Position numbers and translations under genes: made by a program. A stretch of DNA of 60,000 nt from Mesostigma viride (Eukaryota > Streptophyta > Mesostigmatophyceae > Mesostigmatales > Mesostigmataceae): the NCBI GenBank assembly GCA_009746045.1, contig RPFO01000017.1, forward strand, positions 1,541,452 to 1,601,451, given 5' to 3'. The notes under the pieces were generated by a model, which ran no database searches, had not been told where the DNA came from, and saw only the letters and a program-made list of their open reading frames with translations. The first letter of the stretch is position 1. Each line of letters begins with the position of its first letter. Shown here in pieces: positions 40,305 to 48,760 of this stretch.

Positions 40305-40604
40305 TTAACGCGAGAGGCTGGACAGGACCTCGCGACGGTTCTCGGCGGTGTTCGCGAGGCCGCGCTCCCTCATCAAACCGTCCAACTGTCTCTTTGCCTC
40401 CACCATCGCGTCACTCAGCGAGCCACCGGTCTCCGCGTGCACCTTCTTCACGAACTTGGCCCACGGGTTCTGCGCCCCTATCTCGCTCTTGGCCTTCGAA
40501 ACAACCCGGCCGTCCTTCCTCCGCACCAGGTCGCCGCTCGTAAGCCCTCCGCTCGTCCTGGTCGCCCTGCCATTCATGACGTCAGCTTTGCTCCCGACAG
40601 GCAT
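40305..40604 (-). CDS. Small basic virion-type protein
   Basis: The product is 99 residues. It has SGDLVRRKDGRVVSKAKSEI followed by a helix (PWAKFVKKVH) and ends in a charged helix. This order (xLVRxxxGRxVSKxK, then a short hydrophobic helix) resembles small DNA-associated proteins of NCLDVs from memory. It is preceded by GTTGTATACG and lies beside another basic gene. A partial copy is at the right edge of the window (59951 onward). Confidence 0.62.
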   Translation of the reverse strand: MPVGSKADVMNGRATRTSGGLTSGDLVRRKDGRVVSKAKSEIGAQNPWAKFVKKVHAETGGSLSDAMVEAKRQLDGLMRERGLANTAENRREVLSSLSR

Positions 40605-40639
40605 CCGTATTGCGTATACAACTAACCGATATTTTTTAA

Positions 40640-41056
40640 TCAGGAACGTTTACGCTTACCCGCGAGTCCCCGCCTACCAGGCATGACGGCGGTCTTGGCG
40701 GCTCTCATGACCCAATCGACGATGGCGTCCGGCCCTCTATAAAGGATGCCCGCGCCTTGTTCTCTCAGTCGGCGCAGTTTATCCAGAGCCACTAGCCACG
40801 CCCGCCGCAGGTTCTGCTCCACCGCATTGGTCTCCCGGAGATCTCTCCTGTACTGATCAGGGGGGACATCGCCCTTCGCCGACACCTTCGCCTTCGACAA
40901 TGCCTCCAACGCCCCGCCGAAACGATACGACAGCATCCCCGATGCGGCGTGGTAATTATGCTCCATGGCCGGCGTCAGCACCGCAGCGGCTCGGGAGCGG
41001 TGTGCGCGGTGCACCGTACGAGCGCGTCGTGGGGTGCGCGTTTTCTTTGCCGCCAT
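40640..41056 (-). CDS. Arg-rich basic protein
   Basis: The product is 138 residues from the ATG at 41056; an ATG four codons upstream is also open. The first 30 residues are very basic (KKTRTPRRARTVHRAHRSR), the middle is helical, and the end is basic again (GRRGLAGKRKRS). Its composition suggests DNA binding or packaging. It lacks histone-fold motifs. A TACTATAAC box precedes the start. Confidence 0.6.
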   Translation of the reverse strand: MAAKKTRTPRRARTVHRAHRSRAAAVLTPAMEHNYHAASGMLSYRFGGALEALSKAKVSAKGDVPPDQYRRDLRETNAVEQNLRRAWLVALDKLRRLREQGAGILYRGPDAIVDWVMRAAKTAVMPGRRGLAGKRKRS

Positions 41057-41142
41057 GTTATAGTACATGCGTGTGTTTTTATATTCCGCAAATATATGTT
41101 TACTAAGCCGGATGGATCATTTGCAGTGATTACCTGGTGGCA

Positions 41143-41192
41143 TGGCGCGCTTATCTCAGTGGATAACATTTCTCCGCCACAAGTAAACAGTC
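41143..41192 (+). promoter_or_regulatory. Shared promoter block of BRO-like gene B
   Basis: TGGCGCGCTTATCTCAGTGG and the following ATAACATTTCTCCGCC match the block before gene A almost base for base, at the same 50-bp distance from the ATG. Confidence 0.65.
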
Positions 41193-42107
41193 ATGGCATC
41201 CCAGGCACTTGTGAGGTATCTGCAGCCTTCGCGCGATGTGCCGGGGGAAGACCCATTCGCGAACAAGATACGAGTGACGCCTGATGGCAAGATATCGGTT
41301 TTGGACGTGATCAAAGTGATGATGTTCATGAACAGCGACGGCACATTCTACAAAGGAGCGAGTGGACATGCCAGCGAACGCCTCGCCAATCTATGCTCGG
41401 ACCATGAAGAGGTGACCGATATTATGGATCACTTCAAGTTTCCTGGTCCTGGTCAGCGAGACACCCCTGTCAGTGGGCGACGGGAAATTATCAAGATCAT
41501 ACAGCTCCTGCCCGGCAAGAAGGCCGCCGCCTTCCGCCACCACATGGCAGTGCTGTTGGAGAGGTACCTCGACGCCGACCCGGCGCTCATCCAGGACCTG
41601 CACGACCGGTACCGCGACAGGACCGGCGAGGAGTTCGTGCCTCTCCCTCGCCAGCAAGTGCTGGAGGCCCCTCGCATCAAGAGCTGCGAGAAGACAAAGC
41701 TGGACATGCGCGCCATCAAGGAGAGCAGCGCCAAGCCGGTGCCCGCTCGAGTGTACGCCGCCGTCAACAACAGTTCCAACAAGCTGGCGACGGGCTACGA
41801 TCAAACGGCAGACTACCGCAAGGACCAGGGGCTCACGAAGAAGAGCCAGGCCACTCGCGACACCTTCACGGACGGGATGTGCGGTCTGTCGATATTCTTC
41901 CACGAGCAGCACAAGGCCATGGTGTCTAAGGGGGGCGACCCCGAGAAGTCGGCCCTCTCCATAGTGGATATGCTGGCACCCGGGCTAGAAAAGCTGGGTC
42001 ACTACAAGGAGGCTCGCGAGTACCGCGGCCCCGAGTTTGCGGCAAACAACAAACGACTAATGCTTGAGAACCAGGTGTGGAACAGGGACAAGAGGATAAA
42101 AGCGTAA
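41193..42107 (+). CDS. BRO-like DNA-binding family protein, paralogue B
   Basis: The product is 304 residues with the same domain order as paralogue A: RVTPDGKISVLDVIK, FPGPGQRDTPVS, IIKIIQLLPGKKAAAFR, LLERYLDADPALI, then a helical C-terminal half. It is close to paralogue C over most of its length. The two share an 84-bp block without a single difference (41608-41691 here), against more divergent flanks, which suggests recent gene conversion. The frame is intact. The C-terminus is basic (WNRDKRIKA). Confidence 0.72.
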   Translation: MASQALVRYLQPSRDVPGEDPFANKIRVTPDGKISVLDVIKVMMFMNSDGTFYKGASGHASERLANLCSDHEEVTDIMDHFKFPGPGQRDTPVSGRREIIKIIQLLPGKKAAAFRHHMAVLLERYLDADPALIQDLHDRYRDRTGEEFVPLPRQQVLEAPRIKSCEKTKLDMRAIKESSAKPVPARVYAAVNNSSNKLATGYDQTADYRKDQGLTKKSQATRDTFTDGMCGLSIFFHEQHKAMVSKGGDPEKSALSIVDMLAPGLEKLGHYKEAREYRGPEFAANNKRLMLENQVWNRDKRIKA

Positions 42108-42146
42108 TTGCAATCATAATAATGATAATGGACAACCTTGAAACGG

Positions 42147-42197
42147 TGGCGCGCTTATCTGGAGCGATACAATTTCTACAACAACAATAAATCAATC
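42147..42197 (+). promoter_or_regulatory. Shared promoter block of BRO-like gene C
   Basis: TGGCGCGCTTATCT is kept exactly; the following bases have diverged (GGAGCGATACAATTTCT) but keep the GATA and AATTTCT positions. Distance to the ATG is 51 bp. Confidence 0.6.
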
Positions 42198-43115
42198 ATG
42201 GCCTCCAATGCAGTTGTGAGGTATTTGCAACCCTTGCGCGATGGGTCTGGTGAGCAGGATCCATTTGCTGGCAAGATTCGCGTGACCCCGGATGGCAAGA
42301 TTTCGGTTATTGATGCTATCAAGTGCATGATATTTATGAAGCCGGATGGATCGTTCACAACTAATTCATTCAGACACGCAAGCGAGGCCTTCAAAAAACT
42401 GTGCTCGGCCCATGAAGAAGTGTACGATGGCATCGTACACTTCCGTTTCACCGGCCAAGGGCAACGAGAGACGCCTGTCACTGACCGACAGGGAATCATA
42501 AAGATAATCCAGGTCCTACCCGGCAAGAAGGCCGCCGCCTTTCGCCAGTCAGTGGCTGTGCTATTGGAGAGATACCTGGACGCGGACCCGGCTCTAATTC
42601 AAGAGTTGTTGGATAGGTACCGCGACAGGACCGGCGAGGAGTTCGTGCCTCTCCCTCGCCAGCAAGTGCTGGAGGCCCCTCGCATCAAGAGCTGCGAGAG
42701 TAATAAGCTAGACATGCGCGCCATCAAGGAGAGCAGCGCCAAGCCCGTGCCGTCCAGGGTGTACGCCATCGTCAACAACGCGGCCAACAAGCTGGTGACC
42801 GGCTACGAGCAGACCGCCGACTACAGGAAGGACCAGGGGCTCACGAAGAAGAGCCAGGCCACTCGCGACACGTTCACAGACCCCATGTGCGCATTGACCG
42901 AATTCTTCCATTTGCGGCACCAAGAGGAGGTACGTGCCGGGAAAGACCCCGAGAAGACGGCGCTGGTCATGGTGGAGGCATTGGCACCGGGGCTGGAAAA
43001 GCTGGGTCACTACAATAAGGCTCGCGAGTACCGCGGCCCCGAGTTTGCGGCAAACAACAAACGACTCATGCTTGAGAACCAGGCGTGGAACAGGGACAAG
43101 AGGATAAAATCGTAA
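42198..43115 (+). CDS. BRO-like DNA-binding family protein, paralogue C
   Basis: The product is 305 residues from the ATG at 42198; a longer frame from a TTG at 42138 would run through the promoter block and is rejected. It has the same domains as A and B (RVTPDGKISVIDAIK, FTGQGQRETPVTD, IIKIIQVLPGKKAAAFR, LLERYLDAD). It follows gene B by 90 bp, so the pair looks like a tandem duplication. The N-terminal quarter differs more from B than the rest does. Confidence 0.72.
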   Translation: MASNAVVRYLQPLRDGSGEQDPFAGKIRVTPDGKISVIDAIKCMIFMKPDGSFTTNSFRHASEAFKKLCSAHEEVYDGIVHFRFTGQGQRETPVTDRQGIIKIIQVLPGKKAAAFRQSVAVLLERYLDADPALIQELLDRYRDRTGEEFVPLPRQQVLEAPRIKSCESNKLDMRAIKESSAKPVPSRVYAIVNNAANKLVTGYEQTADYRKDQGLTKKSQATRDTFTDPMCALTEFFHLRHQEEVRAGKDPEKTALVMVEALAPGLEKLGHYNKAREYRGPEFAANNKRLMLENQAWNRDKRIKS

Positions 43116-43154
43116 TCTCATTCAATTATATATAACGTTAATGTACTAATCTTA

Positions 43155-43667
43155 ATGGGTTCATACCAATGCACGGTCATTACAAACAGTGGGACGAGGT
43201 GCAGACGGCGGGGGGGCGGCCGGGCACACAAGTGCACCCAACACGCGACCAGAAACAGGAAAAACACCCACACATGGCCCTCCGCCTGCTGCGGGCACGG
43301 CAACCGGGCGAAGAAAGTCCTTCCCGTTATCCCCCCGGAAGCACGGGACGTCGAGTATTCCGCGCGACTGGCCAGGTTCCAGGATGCCCTGCGCGTCGTG
43401 CGCCAGCCGCTAGGGGCCGGTATAGGCCCTCTGCGGGCGACGGCTATCCGACAACGGAACCGAGCGAATCTTGTGGCCGCGTCCAACGACCTCCTGTCTA
43501 CAGCGCGCGCCGCGGGGGTCCCCGTGCAGGTCGTCGCCGCCGCCATCAACGCGGCTCCTCCACCCCCTCCTCCACCCCCGCCCGCGCCTGCACCTGCGCC
43601 TGCACCTGCGCCGGGCCACAACGCCGGTCAGAGGCGAATCAACAGACGGCGCGCGCGCAGGCACTGA
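43155..43667 (+). CDS. Zinc-binding protein with Ala/Pro tail
   Basis: The product is 170 residues. The N-terminus has CTVITNSGTRC, then CTQH, i.e. C-x9-C ... C-x2-H. This small motif recurs in two other genes nearby (46011 and, less complete, 47536). The middle is helical and Arg-rich. A Pro9 run and Ala-Pro pairs encoded by CCTGCA/CCTGCG repeats follow (nt 43558-43612), then a basic end (RRINRRRARRH). Function unknown; nucleic-acid binding is plausible. Confidence 0.58.
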   Translation: MGSYQCTVITNSGTRCRRRGGGRAHKCTQHATRNRKNTHTWPSACCGHGNRAKKVLPVIPPEARDVEYSARLARFQDALRVVRQPLGAGIGPLRATAIRQRNRANLVAASNDLLSTARAAGVPVQVVAAAINAAPPPPPPPPPAPAPAPAPAPGHNAGQRRINRRRARRH

Positions 43668-43673
43668 GGTGCG

Positions 43674-43865
43674 TCAGTGGCTCATGGTCGCCACCAAAAG
43701 GGCGATCACGACGACGGCAAACACGACCGGGACGACCAGCTCCGGCCTGGACACCAATGGGGGGGCAAACACAACGGGGGCGGTGGGGTCCAGATGCTCC
43801 GTCCTTTTCAAATCGCCCAGGCCCTCCTGTACGGGAGCAACGTTCTCTATGCTAGATGTGGACAT
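43674..43865 (-). CDS. 63-residue tail-anchored membrane protein
   Basis: A polar N-terminal 40 residues is followed by a single hydrophobic helix (LVVPVVFAVVVIALLVATM) at the very C-terminus. This is the usual build of tail-anchored virion proteins. It lies convergent to the zinc-binding gene, with a 6-bp gap. Confidence 0.58.
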   Translation of the reverse strand: MSTSSIENVAPVQEGLGDLKRTEHLDPTAPVVFAPPLVSRPELVVPVVFAVVVIALLVATMSH

Positions 43866-43928
43866 GCTTTATCCACGTTACAGTAAACCAAAGTTTATTT
43901 ATTGTTTACCAATGTAGGATTTGGTTTC

Positions 43929-44396
43929 TCAACCCTTGGATGCTATCTTCGCGTTTGCCAAATCCGTCTTGGCGGCGGCCAGCTGGGTCCTGAGATTGTC
44001 GATGCTGGCCTTGTGGTTGGTAAGGGCCAGCTCCATCAATTTCAAGGCGTCGTCCCTCTCCGAAACGACCCTCTTCAGGTCATTGACCTGGCTGGCAAGC
44101 TTGTTCCTCGCCCTTTCGTGTCTCTTTCGGGTGGCATCCCTTTCCTTCTTGTGCTTTGTGATCACCCCCTCGATCTTGTCTCTCATGTCCGCGAATTGGG
44201 AGTGAACAGTGGTCACAAACTCCCTTGGGACAAAAACCCTGGATGGGAGAGGCCCTTCGTTCAATCGGACAACTCGATTCCCCACTTCATGTGAGGGGTC
44301 TAGCACCTTAACACATTGCGACGGTGGCATGTTTTCCTTGTCAGAATCGCTGCCATCAGAGCTGCCCCCACCATCAGAACTGCTTGTGTTCTCCAT
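43929..44396 (-). CDS. Ser/Asp-rich, coiled-coil protein
   Basis: The product is 155 residues from the ATG at 44396. The N-terminus is Ser/Gly/Asp-rich (ENTSSSDGGGSSDGSDSDKEN). From residue 70 on it is a continuous coiled coil (FADMRDKIEGVITKHKKERD ... LKRVVSERDDALKLMELAL). The frame is also open upstream to 44762, but that part is only translation of the tandem repeat and lacks normal composition, so the shorter start is preferred. Possible role in oligomeric assembly. Confidence 0.6.
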   Translation of the reverse strand: MENTSSSDGGGSSDGSDSDKENMPPSQCVKVLDPSHEVGNRVVRLNEGPLPSRVFVPREFVTTVHSQFADMRDKIEGVITKHKKERDATRKRHERARNKLASQVNDLKRVVSERDDALKLMELALTNHKASIDNLRTQLAAAKTDLANAKIASKG

Positions 44397-44479
44397 CGCC
44401 GACTTCGGGCGGATTGCGGGCGAAATGGCTCTCTCACAGTTGCTGGTCTCTTTGTCCACCATATGGCCAGGCCTGTGTG

Positions 44480-44745
44480 CATGGGGCATCCAAGATCTGT
44501 GACGTGGCATACCAGAGATCTGTGACGTGGCAAGTGACGGGCAGATCCGAGATCTCTGATGTGGCAGATCTCTGATGTGGCAGATCCAAGATCTCTGATG
44601 TGGCAGTGGCAGATCCGAGATCTCTGATGTGCCAGATCTCTGATGTGGCAGATCCGAGATCTCTGATGTGGCAGATCTCTGATGTGGCAGATCCGAGATC
44701 TCTGATGTGGCATATGATGTGGCGGATCCAAGATCTCTACAGATC
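44480..44745. repeat. Tandem repeats of a GATCTCTGATGTGGC core
   Basis: The core GATCTCTGATGTGGC occurs about eight times, alternating short and long spacing so that a 39-bp higher-order unit is visible (for example across 44547-44585 and 44652-44690). Each unit holds a small palindrome (GAGATCTC or AGATCT). It lies just upstream of the coiled-coil gene on the minus strand and could act as a promoter/enhancer array. The rest of 44397-44952 shows no gene. Confidence 0.75.
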
Positions 44746-44952
44746 ACAGATCCACTGGCCAAGTGCCATCATAAGTGTGTTGCCAACCCTCCCCAGACAC
44801 ACCAAACCACCAGCGCCCAGCCATCCGAAATCCCAGTCCACCACCCATCATTCCTAGTCCCCGGAAGCCATTCCTTTTTCGCCCGAGTGCCCATTCTAAA
44901 GCCCGAGGCTCCATAAAGGTGACATTTACAGTACATTTTCGCATCAGAAATC

Positions 44953-45852
44953 ATGCCCGCCGAACATTTCCATGGCGCCTGTCTGGGTTTGCCGGAGGCT
45001 CACTACATCTACAACCCGGAGACCGGGGAAAAGCTTTTCAAGAACGTGACGAACGTGCAGTTCGCGGAGGACTGGAAGAAGCAGAACCCTGGAAAGGATC
45101 CTCACCCCCCCACCATCAGGTGCGAGAGTTGCAACGAGCTCAGGTTCATATCCGCCTACACCTGCGGCCCCATGGTCAGGCAGGCGGACGTCTGCGACCA
45201 GTGCCACGAGGCCGTCCGCAAGTACACCCTCAAGAAGAGGCTGGACATCGAGGCGCTGGCCAAGAAGGCGGTTAAGAAGTACACCGCCAAGGAGGTCCGC
45301 ATCATCCCTCCGTGCGGCAGGGGCGACAGGAAGTTCGAGGAGGCCATCTGGCAGGCGGAGCACGAGGCGCACGGGGACGAGGGCATGGACAGCATCGAGG
45401 TGTGCATCCTGTGCGACCAGAGACTGGAGAACGTTTACTCTCCCAAGGTGGACATGGACACGGCCCCGCACTTCCACATGGGCGGCGTCTGCGACGGCTG
45501 CATGATGACCGTGCTGGTCGAGCAGGAGAGCCCCGACGACATCGACTGCCCCCTGTGCCTCCATGAGGACCGCCGCAAGGAGCACGTGGCCAGGCTGCAG
45601 TTCCCCTACTTCGTCTTCAACCCCCACCTGACCGCCATAGCCCACGTGGCCAGCGTGCGGTCTGTGGGCGAGATCACCATCTTCCGCGCCCACAACGCCA
45701 AGTGCATCGTCGTCGAGAAGGCCACGGGGGAGCTCGCTGCCCTGGAGGGCGGCGCGAGGAAGCGCAAGGGTGCGGACGCCTCTCCCGAGACGGAGGTGGT
45801 GTGCGTGGACAACGGCCCGCAGCCCAGGCGCAGGATTGGTCTCAGGTCCTGA
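44953..45852 (+). CDS. Protein with two zinc-binding modules, RING-like
   Basis: The product is 299 residues. The first module at about 57-86 is CESC ... C ... CDQC. The second at about 151-200 is CILC, then H-x-H-x3-G-x-C-x2-C (HFHMGGVCDGC), then CPLC, close to a RING layout. Between them is a Lys-rich helix. RING modules act as E3 ubiquitin ligases; the exact spacing differs from classic RINGs, so this is tentative. The C-terminus is basic and polar. No break in frame. Neighbours are repeats on one side and a convergent gene on the other. Confidence 0.62.
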   Translation: MPAEHFHGACLGLPEAHYIYNPETGEKLFKNVTNVQFAEDWKKQNPGKDPHPPTIRCESCNELRFISAYTCGPMVRQADVCDQCHEAVRKYTLKKRLDIEALAKKAVKKYTAKEVRIIPPCGRGDRKFEEAIWQAEHEAHGDEGMDSIEVCILCDQRLENVYSPKVDMDTAPHFHMGGVCDGCMMTVLVEQESPDDIDCPLCLHEDRRKEHVARLQFPYFVFNPHLTAIAHVASVRSVGEITIFRAHNAKCIVVEKATGELAALEGGARKRKGADASPETEVVCVDNGPQPRRRIGLRS

Positions 45853-46010
45853 GCGGTCGATAGCGCCTTTCTCTCACTCAGCAGTTGTTTGAAGCGTGAC
45901 AGGCAGCTAATTGAGCACTGTCCCTCACCGCGTTTTATGTACAGCGCACCCTAGGGGCGCGACTAGGTGATAAACGTGCTATTATTTATTTTTTTAATGA
46001 ATATATATTT

Positions 46011-46613
46011 TCACCTCCTCGTGCGCGATCGCCCCCTCACCCTGCGCGCCCCCGTTGTGTGTCCGCCCCGCTTAGGCAGCACGCGGGCGCCGGTGTACAT
46101 CGGCACGTACATAGGCACGTACCCCGCTCTCTTTGTGAACCTGTCCTCGTAATCGTCGTCATCCTCGCTGTTTTCGTAAACTGCGGGCACACCTTCCGCG
46201 TCGGCAAATATGTCACCGTCTTCGTCGGCTTCCCATCCGCCACGCGGGTCAGCGGCGGCAGCCATGGCAGCAATGTCAGCCTGTGTCAGCCTGGCACGGG
46301 CGGCATTGGCGGCGGCAGCAGATCTCCATCGACCCCTTATCTCATCAGATTTGTTGGAAGGGACAGCGGGGGCTTGCCCGACCATCATCCTCCCCAGCGC
46401 CTTCGACACACCGCTGAAACGGAGCATGTCGAGACTGGGCGCGCCCACCCGGTGAGAGCGGCCCGACCGCCCCCCGCGCCCAGGCGCGCCCCGCCCCCTC
46501 CCCCTCCTCCCGCCCCCGTGGTGCGGGCACGCGCTCCTGCCGCCCCAAGTATGCCACCCGCACCGGCCGCCCTTGCCCGTCAACGCACCGCAACGATCGG
46601 ACGATACCGCCAT
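46011..46613 (-). CDS. Small zinc-motif protein with Arg/Gly region
   Basis: The product is 200 residues from the ATG at 46613, which follows GTATACG; a longer frame to 46691 has a hydrophobic leader of poor quality. It opens with CGALTGKGGRC and then CPHH, the same C-x9-C ... C-x2-H set as the gene at 43155. An Arg/Gly-rich stretch follows (nt about 46530-46450), then helical sequence, an acidic part (EDDDDYEDR) and a basic end (RGRSRTRR). RNA or DNA binding is likely by composition. Confidence 0.55.
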   Translation of the reverse strand: MAVSSDRCGALTGKGGRCGWHTWGGRSACPHHGGGRRGRGRGAPGRGGRSGRSHRVGAPSLDMLRFSGVSKALGRMMVGQAPAVPSNKSDEIRGRWRSAAAANAARARLTQADIAAMAAAADPRGGWEADEDGDIFADAEGVPAVYENSEDDDDYEDRFTKRAGYVPMYVPMYTGARVLPKRGGHTTGARRVRGRSRTRR

Positions 46614-46680
46614 CGCGCGAAACACGTATACAAAAAAGCGCACATAATTTTGAAACGCGCGCGCACAGCAACGCTCGAAC

Positions 46681-47240
46681 GCTCTCAACACGGCCCCGAC
46701 TTGGATAGCCTTCTACCACCAAAAAAGAGAAGACTATCCAACAAAACCCCCGCCAACACCGGCCCGCATCCGTCACCAGGAAAAAAAAGAGAAGACTATC
46801 CAAATTCCCCCCTCTCAAACCCCGCTCGACCATCGAACAAATTTAAGACGACCTCTCCAGCCACTCTCGCCCGTTGGTCGTGGATAGCCTTCTCTTGGAT
46901 AGCCTTCTTTTTACCCCCCGGCCAAACTATTACTCCACCTATACCCTACACCCTATACCCTATACCCCCCTGAAAAATTTCCTTACGCCATAAAATACTT
47001 TTTTTTTCTATCCAAAAAGAAGACTACCAAAAGAAGACTATCCAAACTCCCCCCCTCTTAAACCCCGCCCGACCATCGAACAAATTTAAGACGCCCCCTC
47101 CCGACATTCTCGACCATCGGTCGTGGATAGCCTTCTCGTCGACAAAAAAAACGGCACGCGACGAGAAACCTCTCTCGACCAAGATCGTGGATAGACTTCT
47201 CCAAAAACACGGAGAGAAGAACATCCAACCTCTCCAGCCT
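46681..47240 (+). repeat. Sub-terminal repeat element, copy A (~560 bp)
   Basis: This non-coding element is related to copy B (49250-49812, opposite strand) over its whole length, at roughly three-quarters identity by eye. It is built around many copies of TTGGATAG[C/G/T]CTTCT in both directions (for example near 46699, 46729, 46881, 46899, 47036, 47125). Inside it, a segment with CGAACAAATTTAAGACG occurs twice, near 46837 and 47077. A CCCTATA-type tract lies at 46939-46972. The remainder of 46614-47535 has no recognisable gene. Confidence 0.75.
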
Positions 47241-47535
47241 CTGCCGACACCCGACCTGCCACGACCTGCCACGACCCGCCACGCCCGCCACGAACTGCCA
47301 CGAACGCAGCTAACGACGCTCAAAGCACGCGCACGAACGAGGGGTAGCCCTCGCGAAGCCTAGCAAGGGTTGTGGAGGTGCCGCGACCGCCTGAAAGGCG
47401 TGGTTCGCACTTAGACTAGCCCGGGCCGACCCGACCCCCTGTCGGCCCTCTGTCAGCCCGCTTTTCAAAGTATGACAGCTGGCACTCTAATGCTGGCACA
47501 CTGGCAGAAAAAAGTGTAGGTGTGATATAGGTATC

Positions 47536-48297
47536 ATGCCAGTAAAACGAATGTTCCCGGCTGGCGACCCGCCTGGCCGTCATCACGTGATCAACCAGTT
47601 GCAATGGCTCCCCCGAGACAACCGCAACCCGTACGAGCGCCGGCTCGAAGCCATGCGCAGGGATATGCGCATCGTTGAACGGCAAAGAGCAATCGAGGCC
47701 GAAATGGCCGCCCAGGCCCAGGCCCAGGCCATAGCCCAAGCAGCGGCCGACCAGCTGCAGTGGGTGGTGGAGGTGCACGAGCAGCAACAACACCGCGCGC
47801 GACGACGTGTACGGCGAAAGTGTTCAGCGACCACGTCCAGTGGAAGCAGATGCAGCAGGGGGGTCGCGGGGGCGCGTTTTAGCACTCGCTTGCAACACGC
47901 CGGGCGCGCCAAGAAGCGCAAAACGAACTTGATTCGCCCACGCAAGCACAGGATGCGCGCAGATGACGTTGCGGATGACGCGGCATTCCTTGACATGCTT
48001 GCCCGCTTGCCAACACCCCCTACGCAGCCACCTACGCAGCCACCTACGCAGCCACCTACGCAGCCACCTACGCAGGAAGAGATTGAGAGAGATATGGAAT
48101 GGCTGGCCAGACTGCCAGCCCCCCCGACCACCACGCGCCGTACCAGGAGAGGCTGGCGGGAAGCATACCTTGAGCGTATGCTGGCCCGCGCACGCCACGG
48201 ACCGCCCGAAGAGAACTTTCTAGCGCGCAGGGCCTATCTTGACACTTTTCGACGCCCACCACTCGGACTTGGCGAACAAAGGCATGCGGGGGGGTGA
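47536..48297 (+). CDS. Arg/Gln-rich protein with PTQP repeats
   Basis: The product is 253 residues. It has a helical N-half with Ala-Gln repeats (AQAQAQAIAQAAADQLQW), then CSATTSSGSRC, which resembles the Cys pair seen in the genes at 43155 and 46011 but lacks the second ligand pair, then a basic stretch (GRAKKRKTNLIRPRKHRM). A 12-bp repeat gives five PTQP units (nt 48019-48075). A GATATAG box lies just upstream. The mirror copy (52623-53384) has an identical protein; only the start context differs by nine bases. Confidence 0.58.
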   Translation: MPVKRMFPAGDPPGRHHVINQLQWLPRDNRNPYERRLEAMRRDMRIVERQRAIEAEMAAQAQAQAIAQAAADQLQWVVEVHEQQQHRARRRVRRKCSATTSSGSRCSRGVAGARFSTRLQHAGRAKKRKTNLIRPRKHRMRADDVADDAAFLDMLARLPTPPTQPPTQPPTQPPTQPPTQEEIERDMEWLARLPAPPTTTRRTRRGWREAYLERMLARARHGPPEENFLARRAYLDTFRRPPLGLGEQRHAGG

Positions 48298-48357
48298 GTA
48301 CAGGAATGAGCGAGCCCGTGACCCTGGCAATTTTGTCCCTCGCGATATATATAGACG

Positions 48358-48729
48358 ATGGAAGAGGGCACGTCCCCACCCGGGTCCACGCACGTACCGC
48401 GCCGAAAAATGAAGGCGGACGGCACGTACTACACCCCCCCGCCCCCGCCACCTCCTCCCGGCCCGGTGCTTCGGGCACTCAAGTACATCGTGCAGTCCCC
48501 GCTGGGGGCCCCACTCCGGTTTCTGGTGACGTACGGGGTAGAGGGAGACGGGTTTGTAAGGGCCTACGAGGGGATGTTCAGACTGACCCTGTTGATGGCC
48601 GTAATCCTCGCGTACTTCGTGTATTTCCTGGTCAAGATGTGGCGTCGCCCCGTCAAGCTGGACTTCACCCCGGCCGTGGCGGCCGTAAAGAGGCTCCCCA
48701 CTCCAAGCAGCGGGCCGACAGTGGGCTGA
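48358..48729 (+). CDS. Small single-pass membrane protein
   Basis: The product is 123 residues: a polar N-terminus, a Pro8 run, then one strong hydrophobic helix (LTLLMAVILAYFVYFLV) near residues 78-94 followed by basic residues (KMWRRPVK). A TATATATA box ends eight bases before the ATG, the clearest TATA element in the window. The mirror copy is 52190-52561. A virion membrane protein is likely. Confidence 0.65.
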   Translation: MEEGTSPPGSTHVPRRKMKADGTYYTPPPPPPPPGPVLRALKYIVQSPLGAPLRFLVTYGVEGDGFVRAYEGMFRLTLLMAVILAYFVYFLVKMWRRPVKLDFTPAVAAVKRLPTPSSGPTVG

Positions 48730-48760
48730 GTAATTATCCATCGCAGTATTATCCATCTCC

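Noticed and set aside
44480-44745. CRISPR array
   Set aside because: Units are contiguous with no unique spacers of constant length and no cas-like gene nearby.
47341-47425. tRNA-like stretch (GGTTCGCAC with nearby stem CGCC...GGCG)
   Set aside because: The anticodon stem is too short and the acceptor ends do not pair, so no cloverleaf forms.
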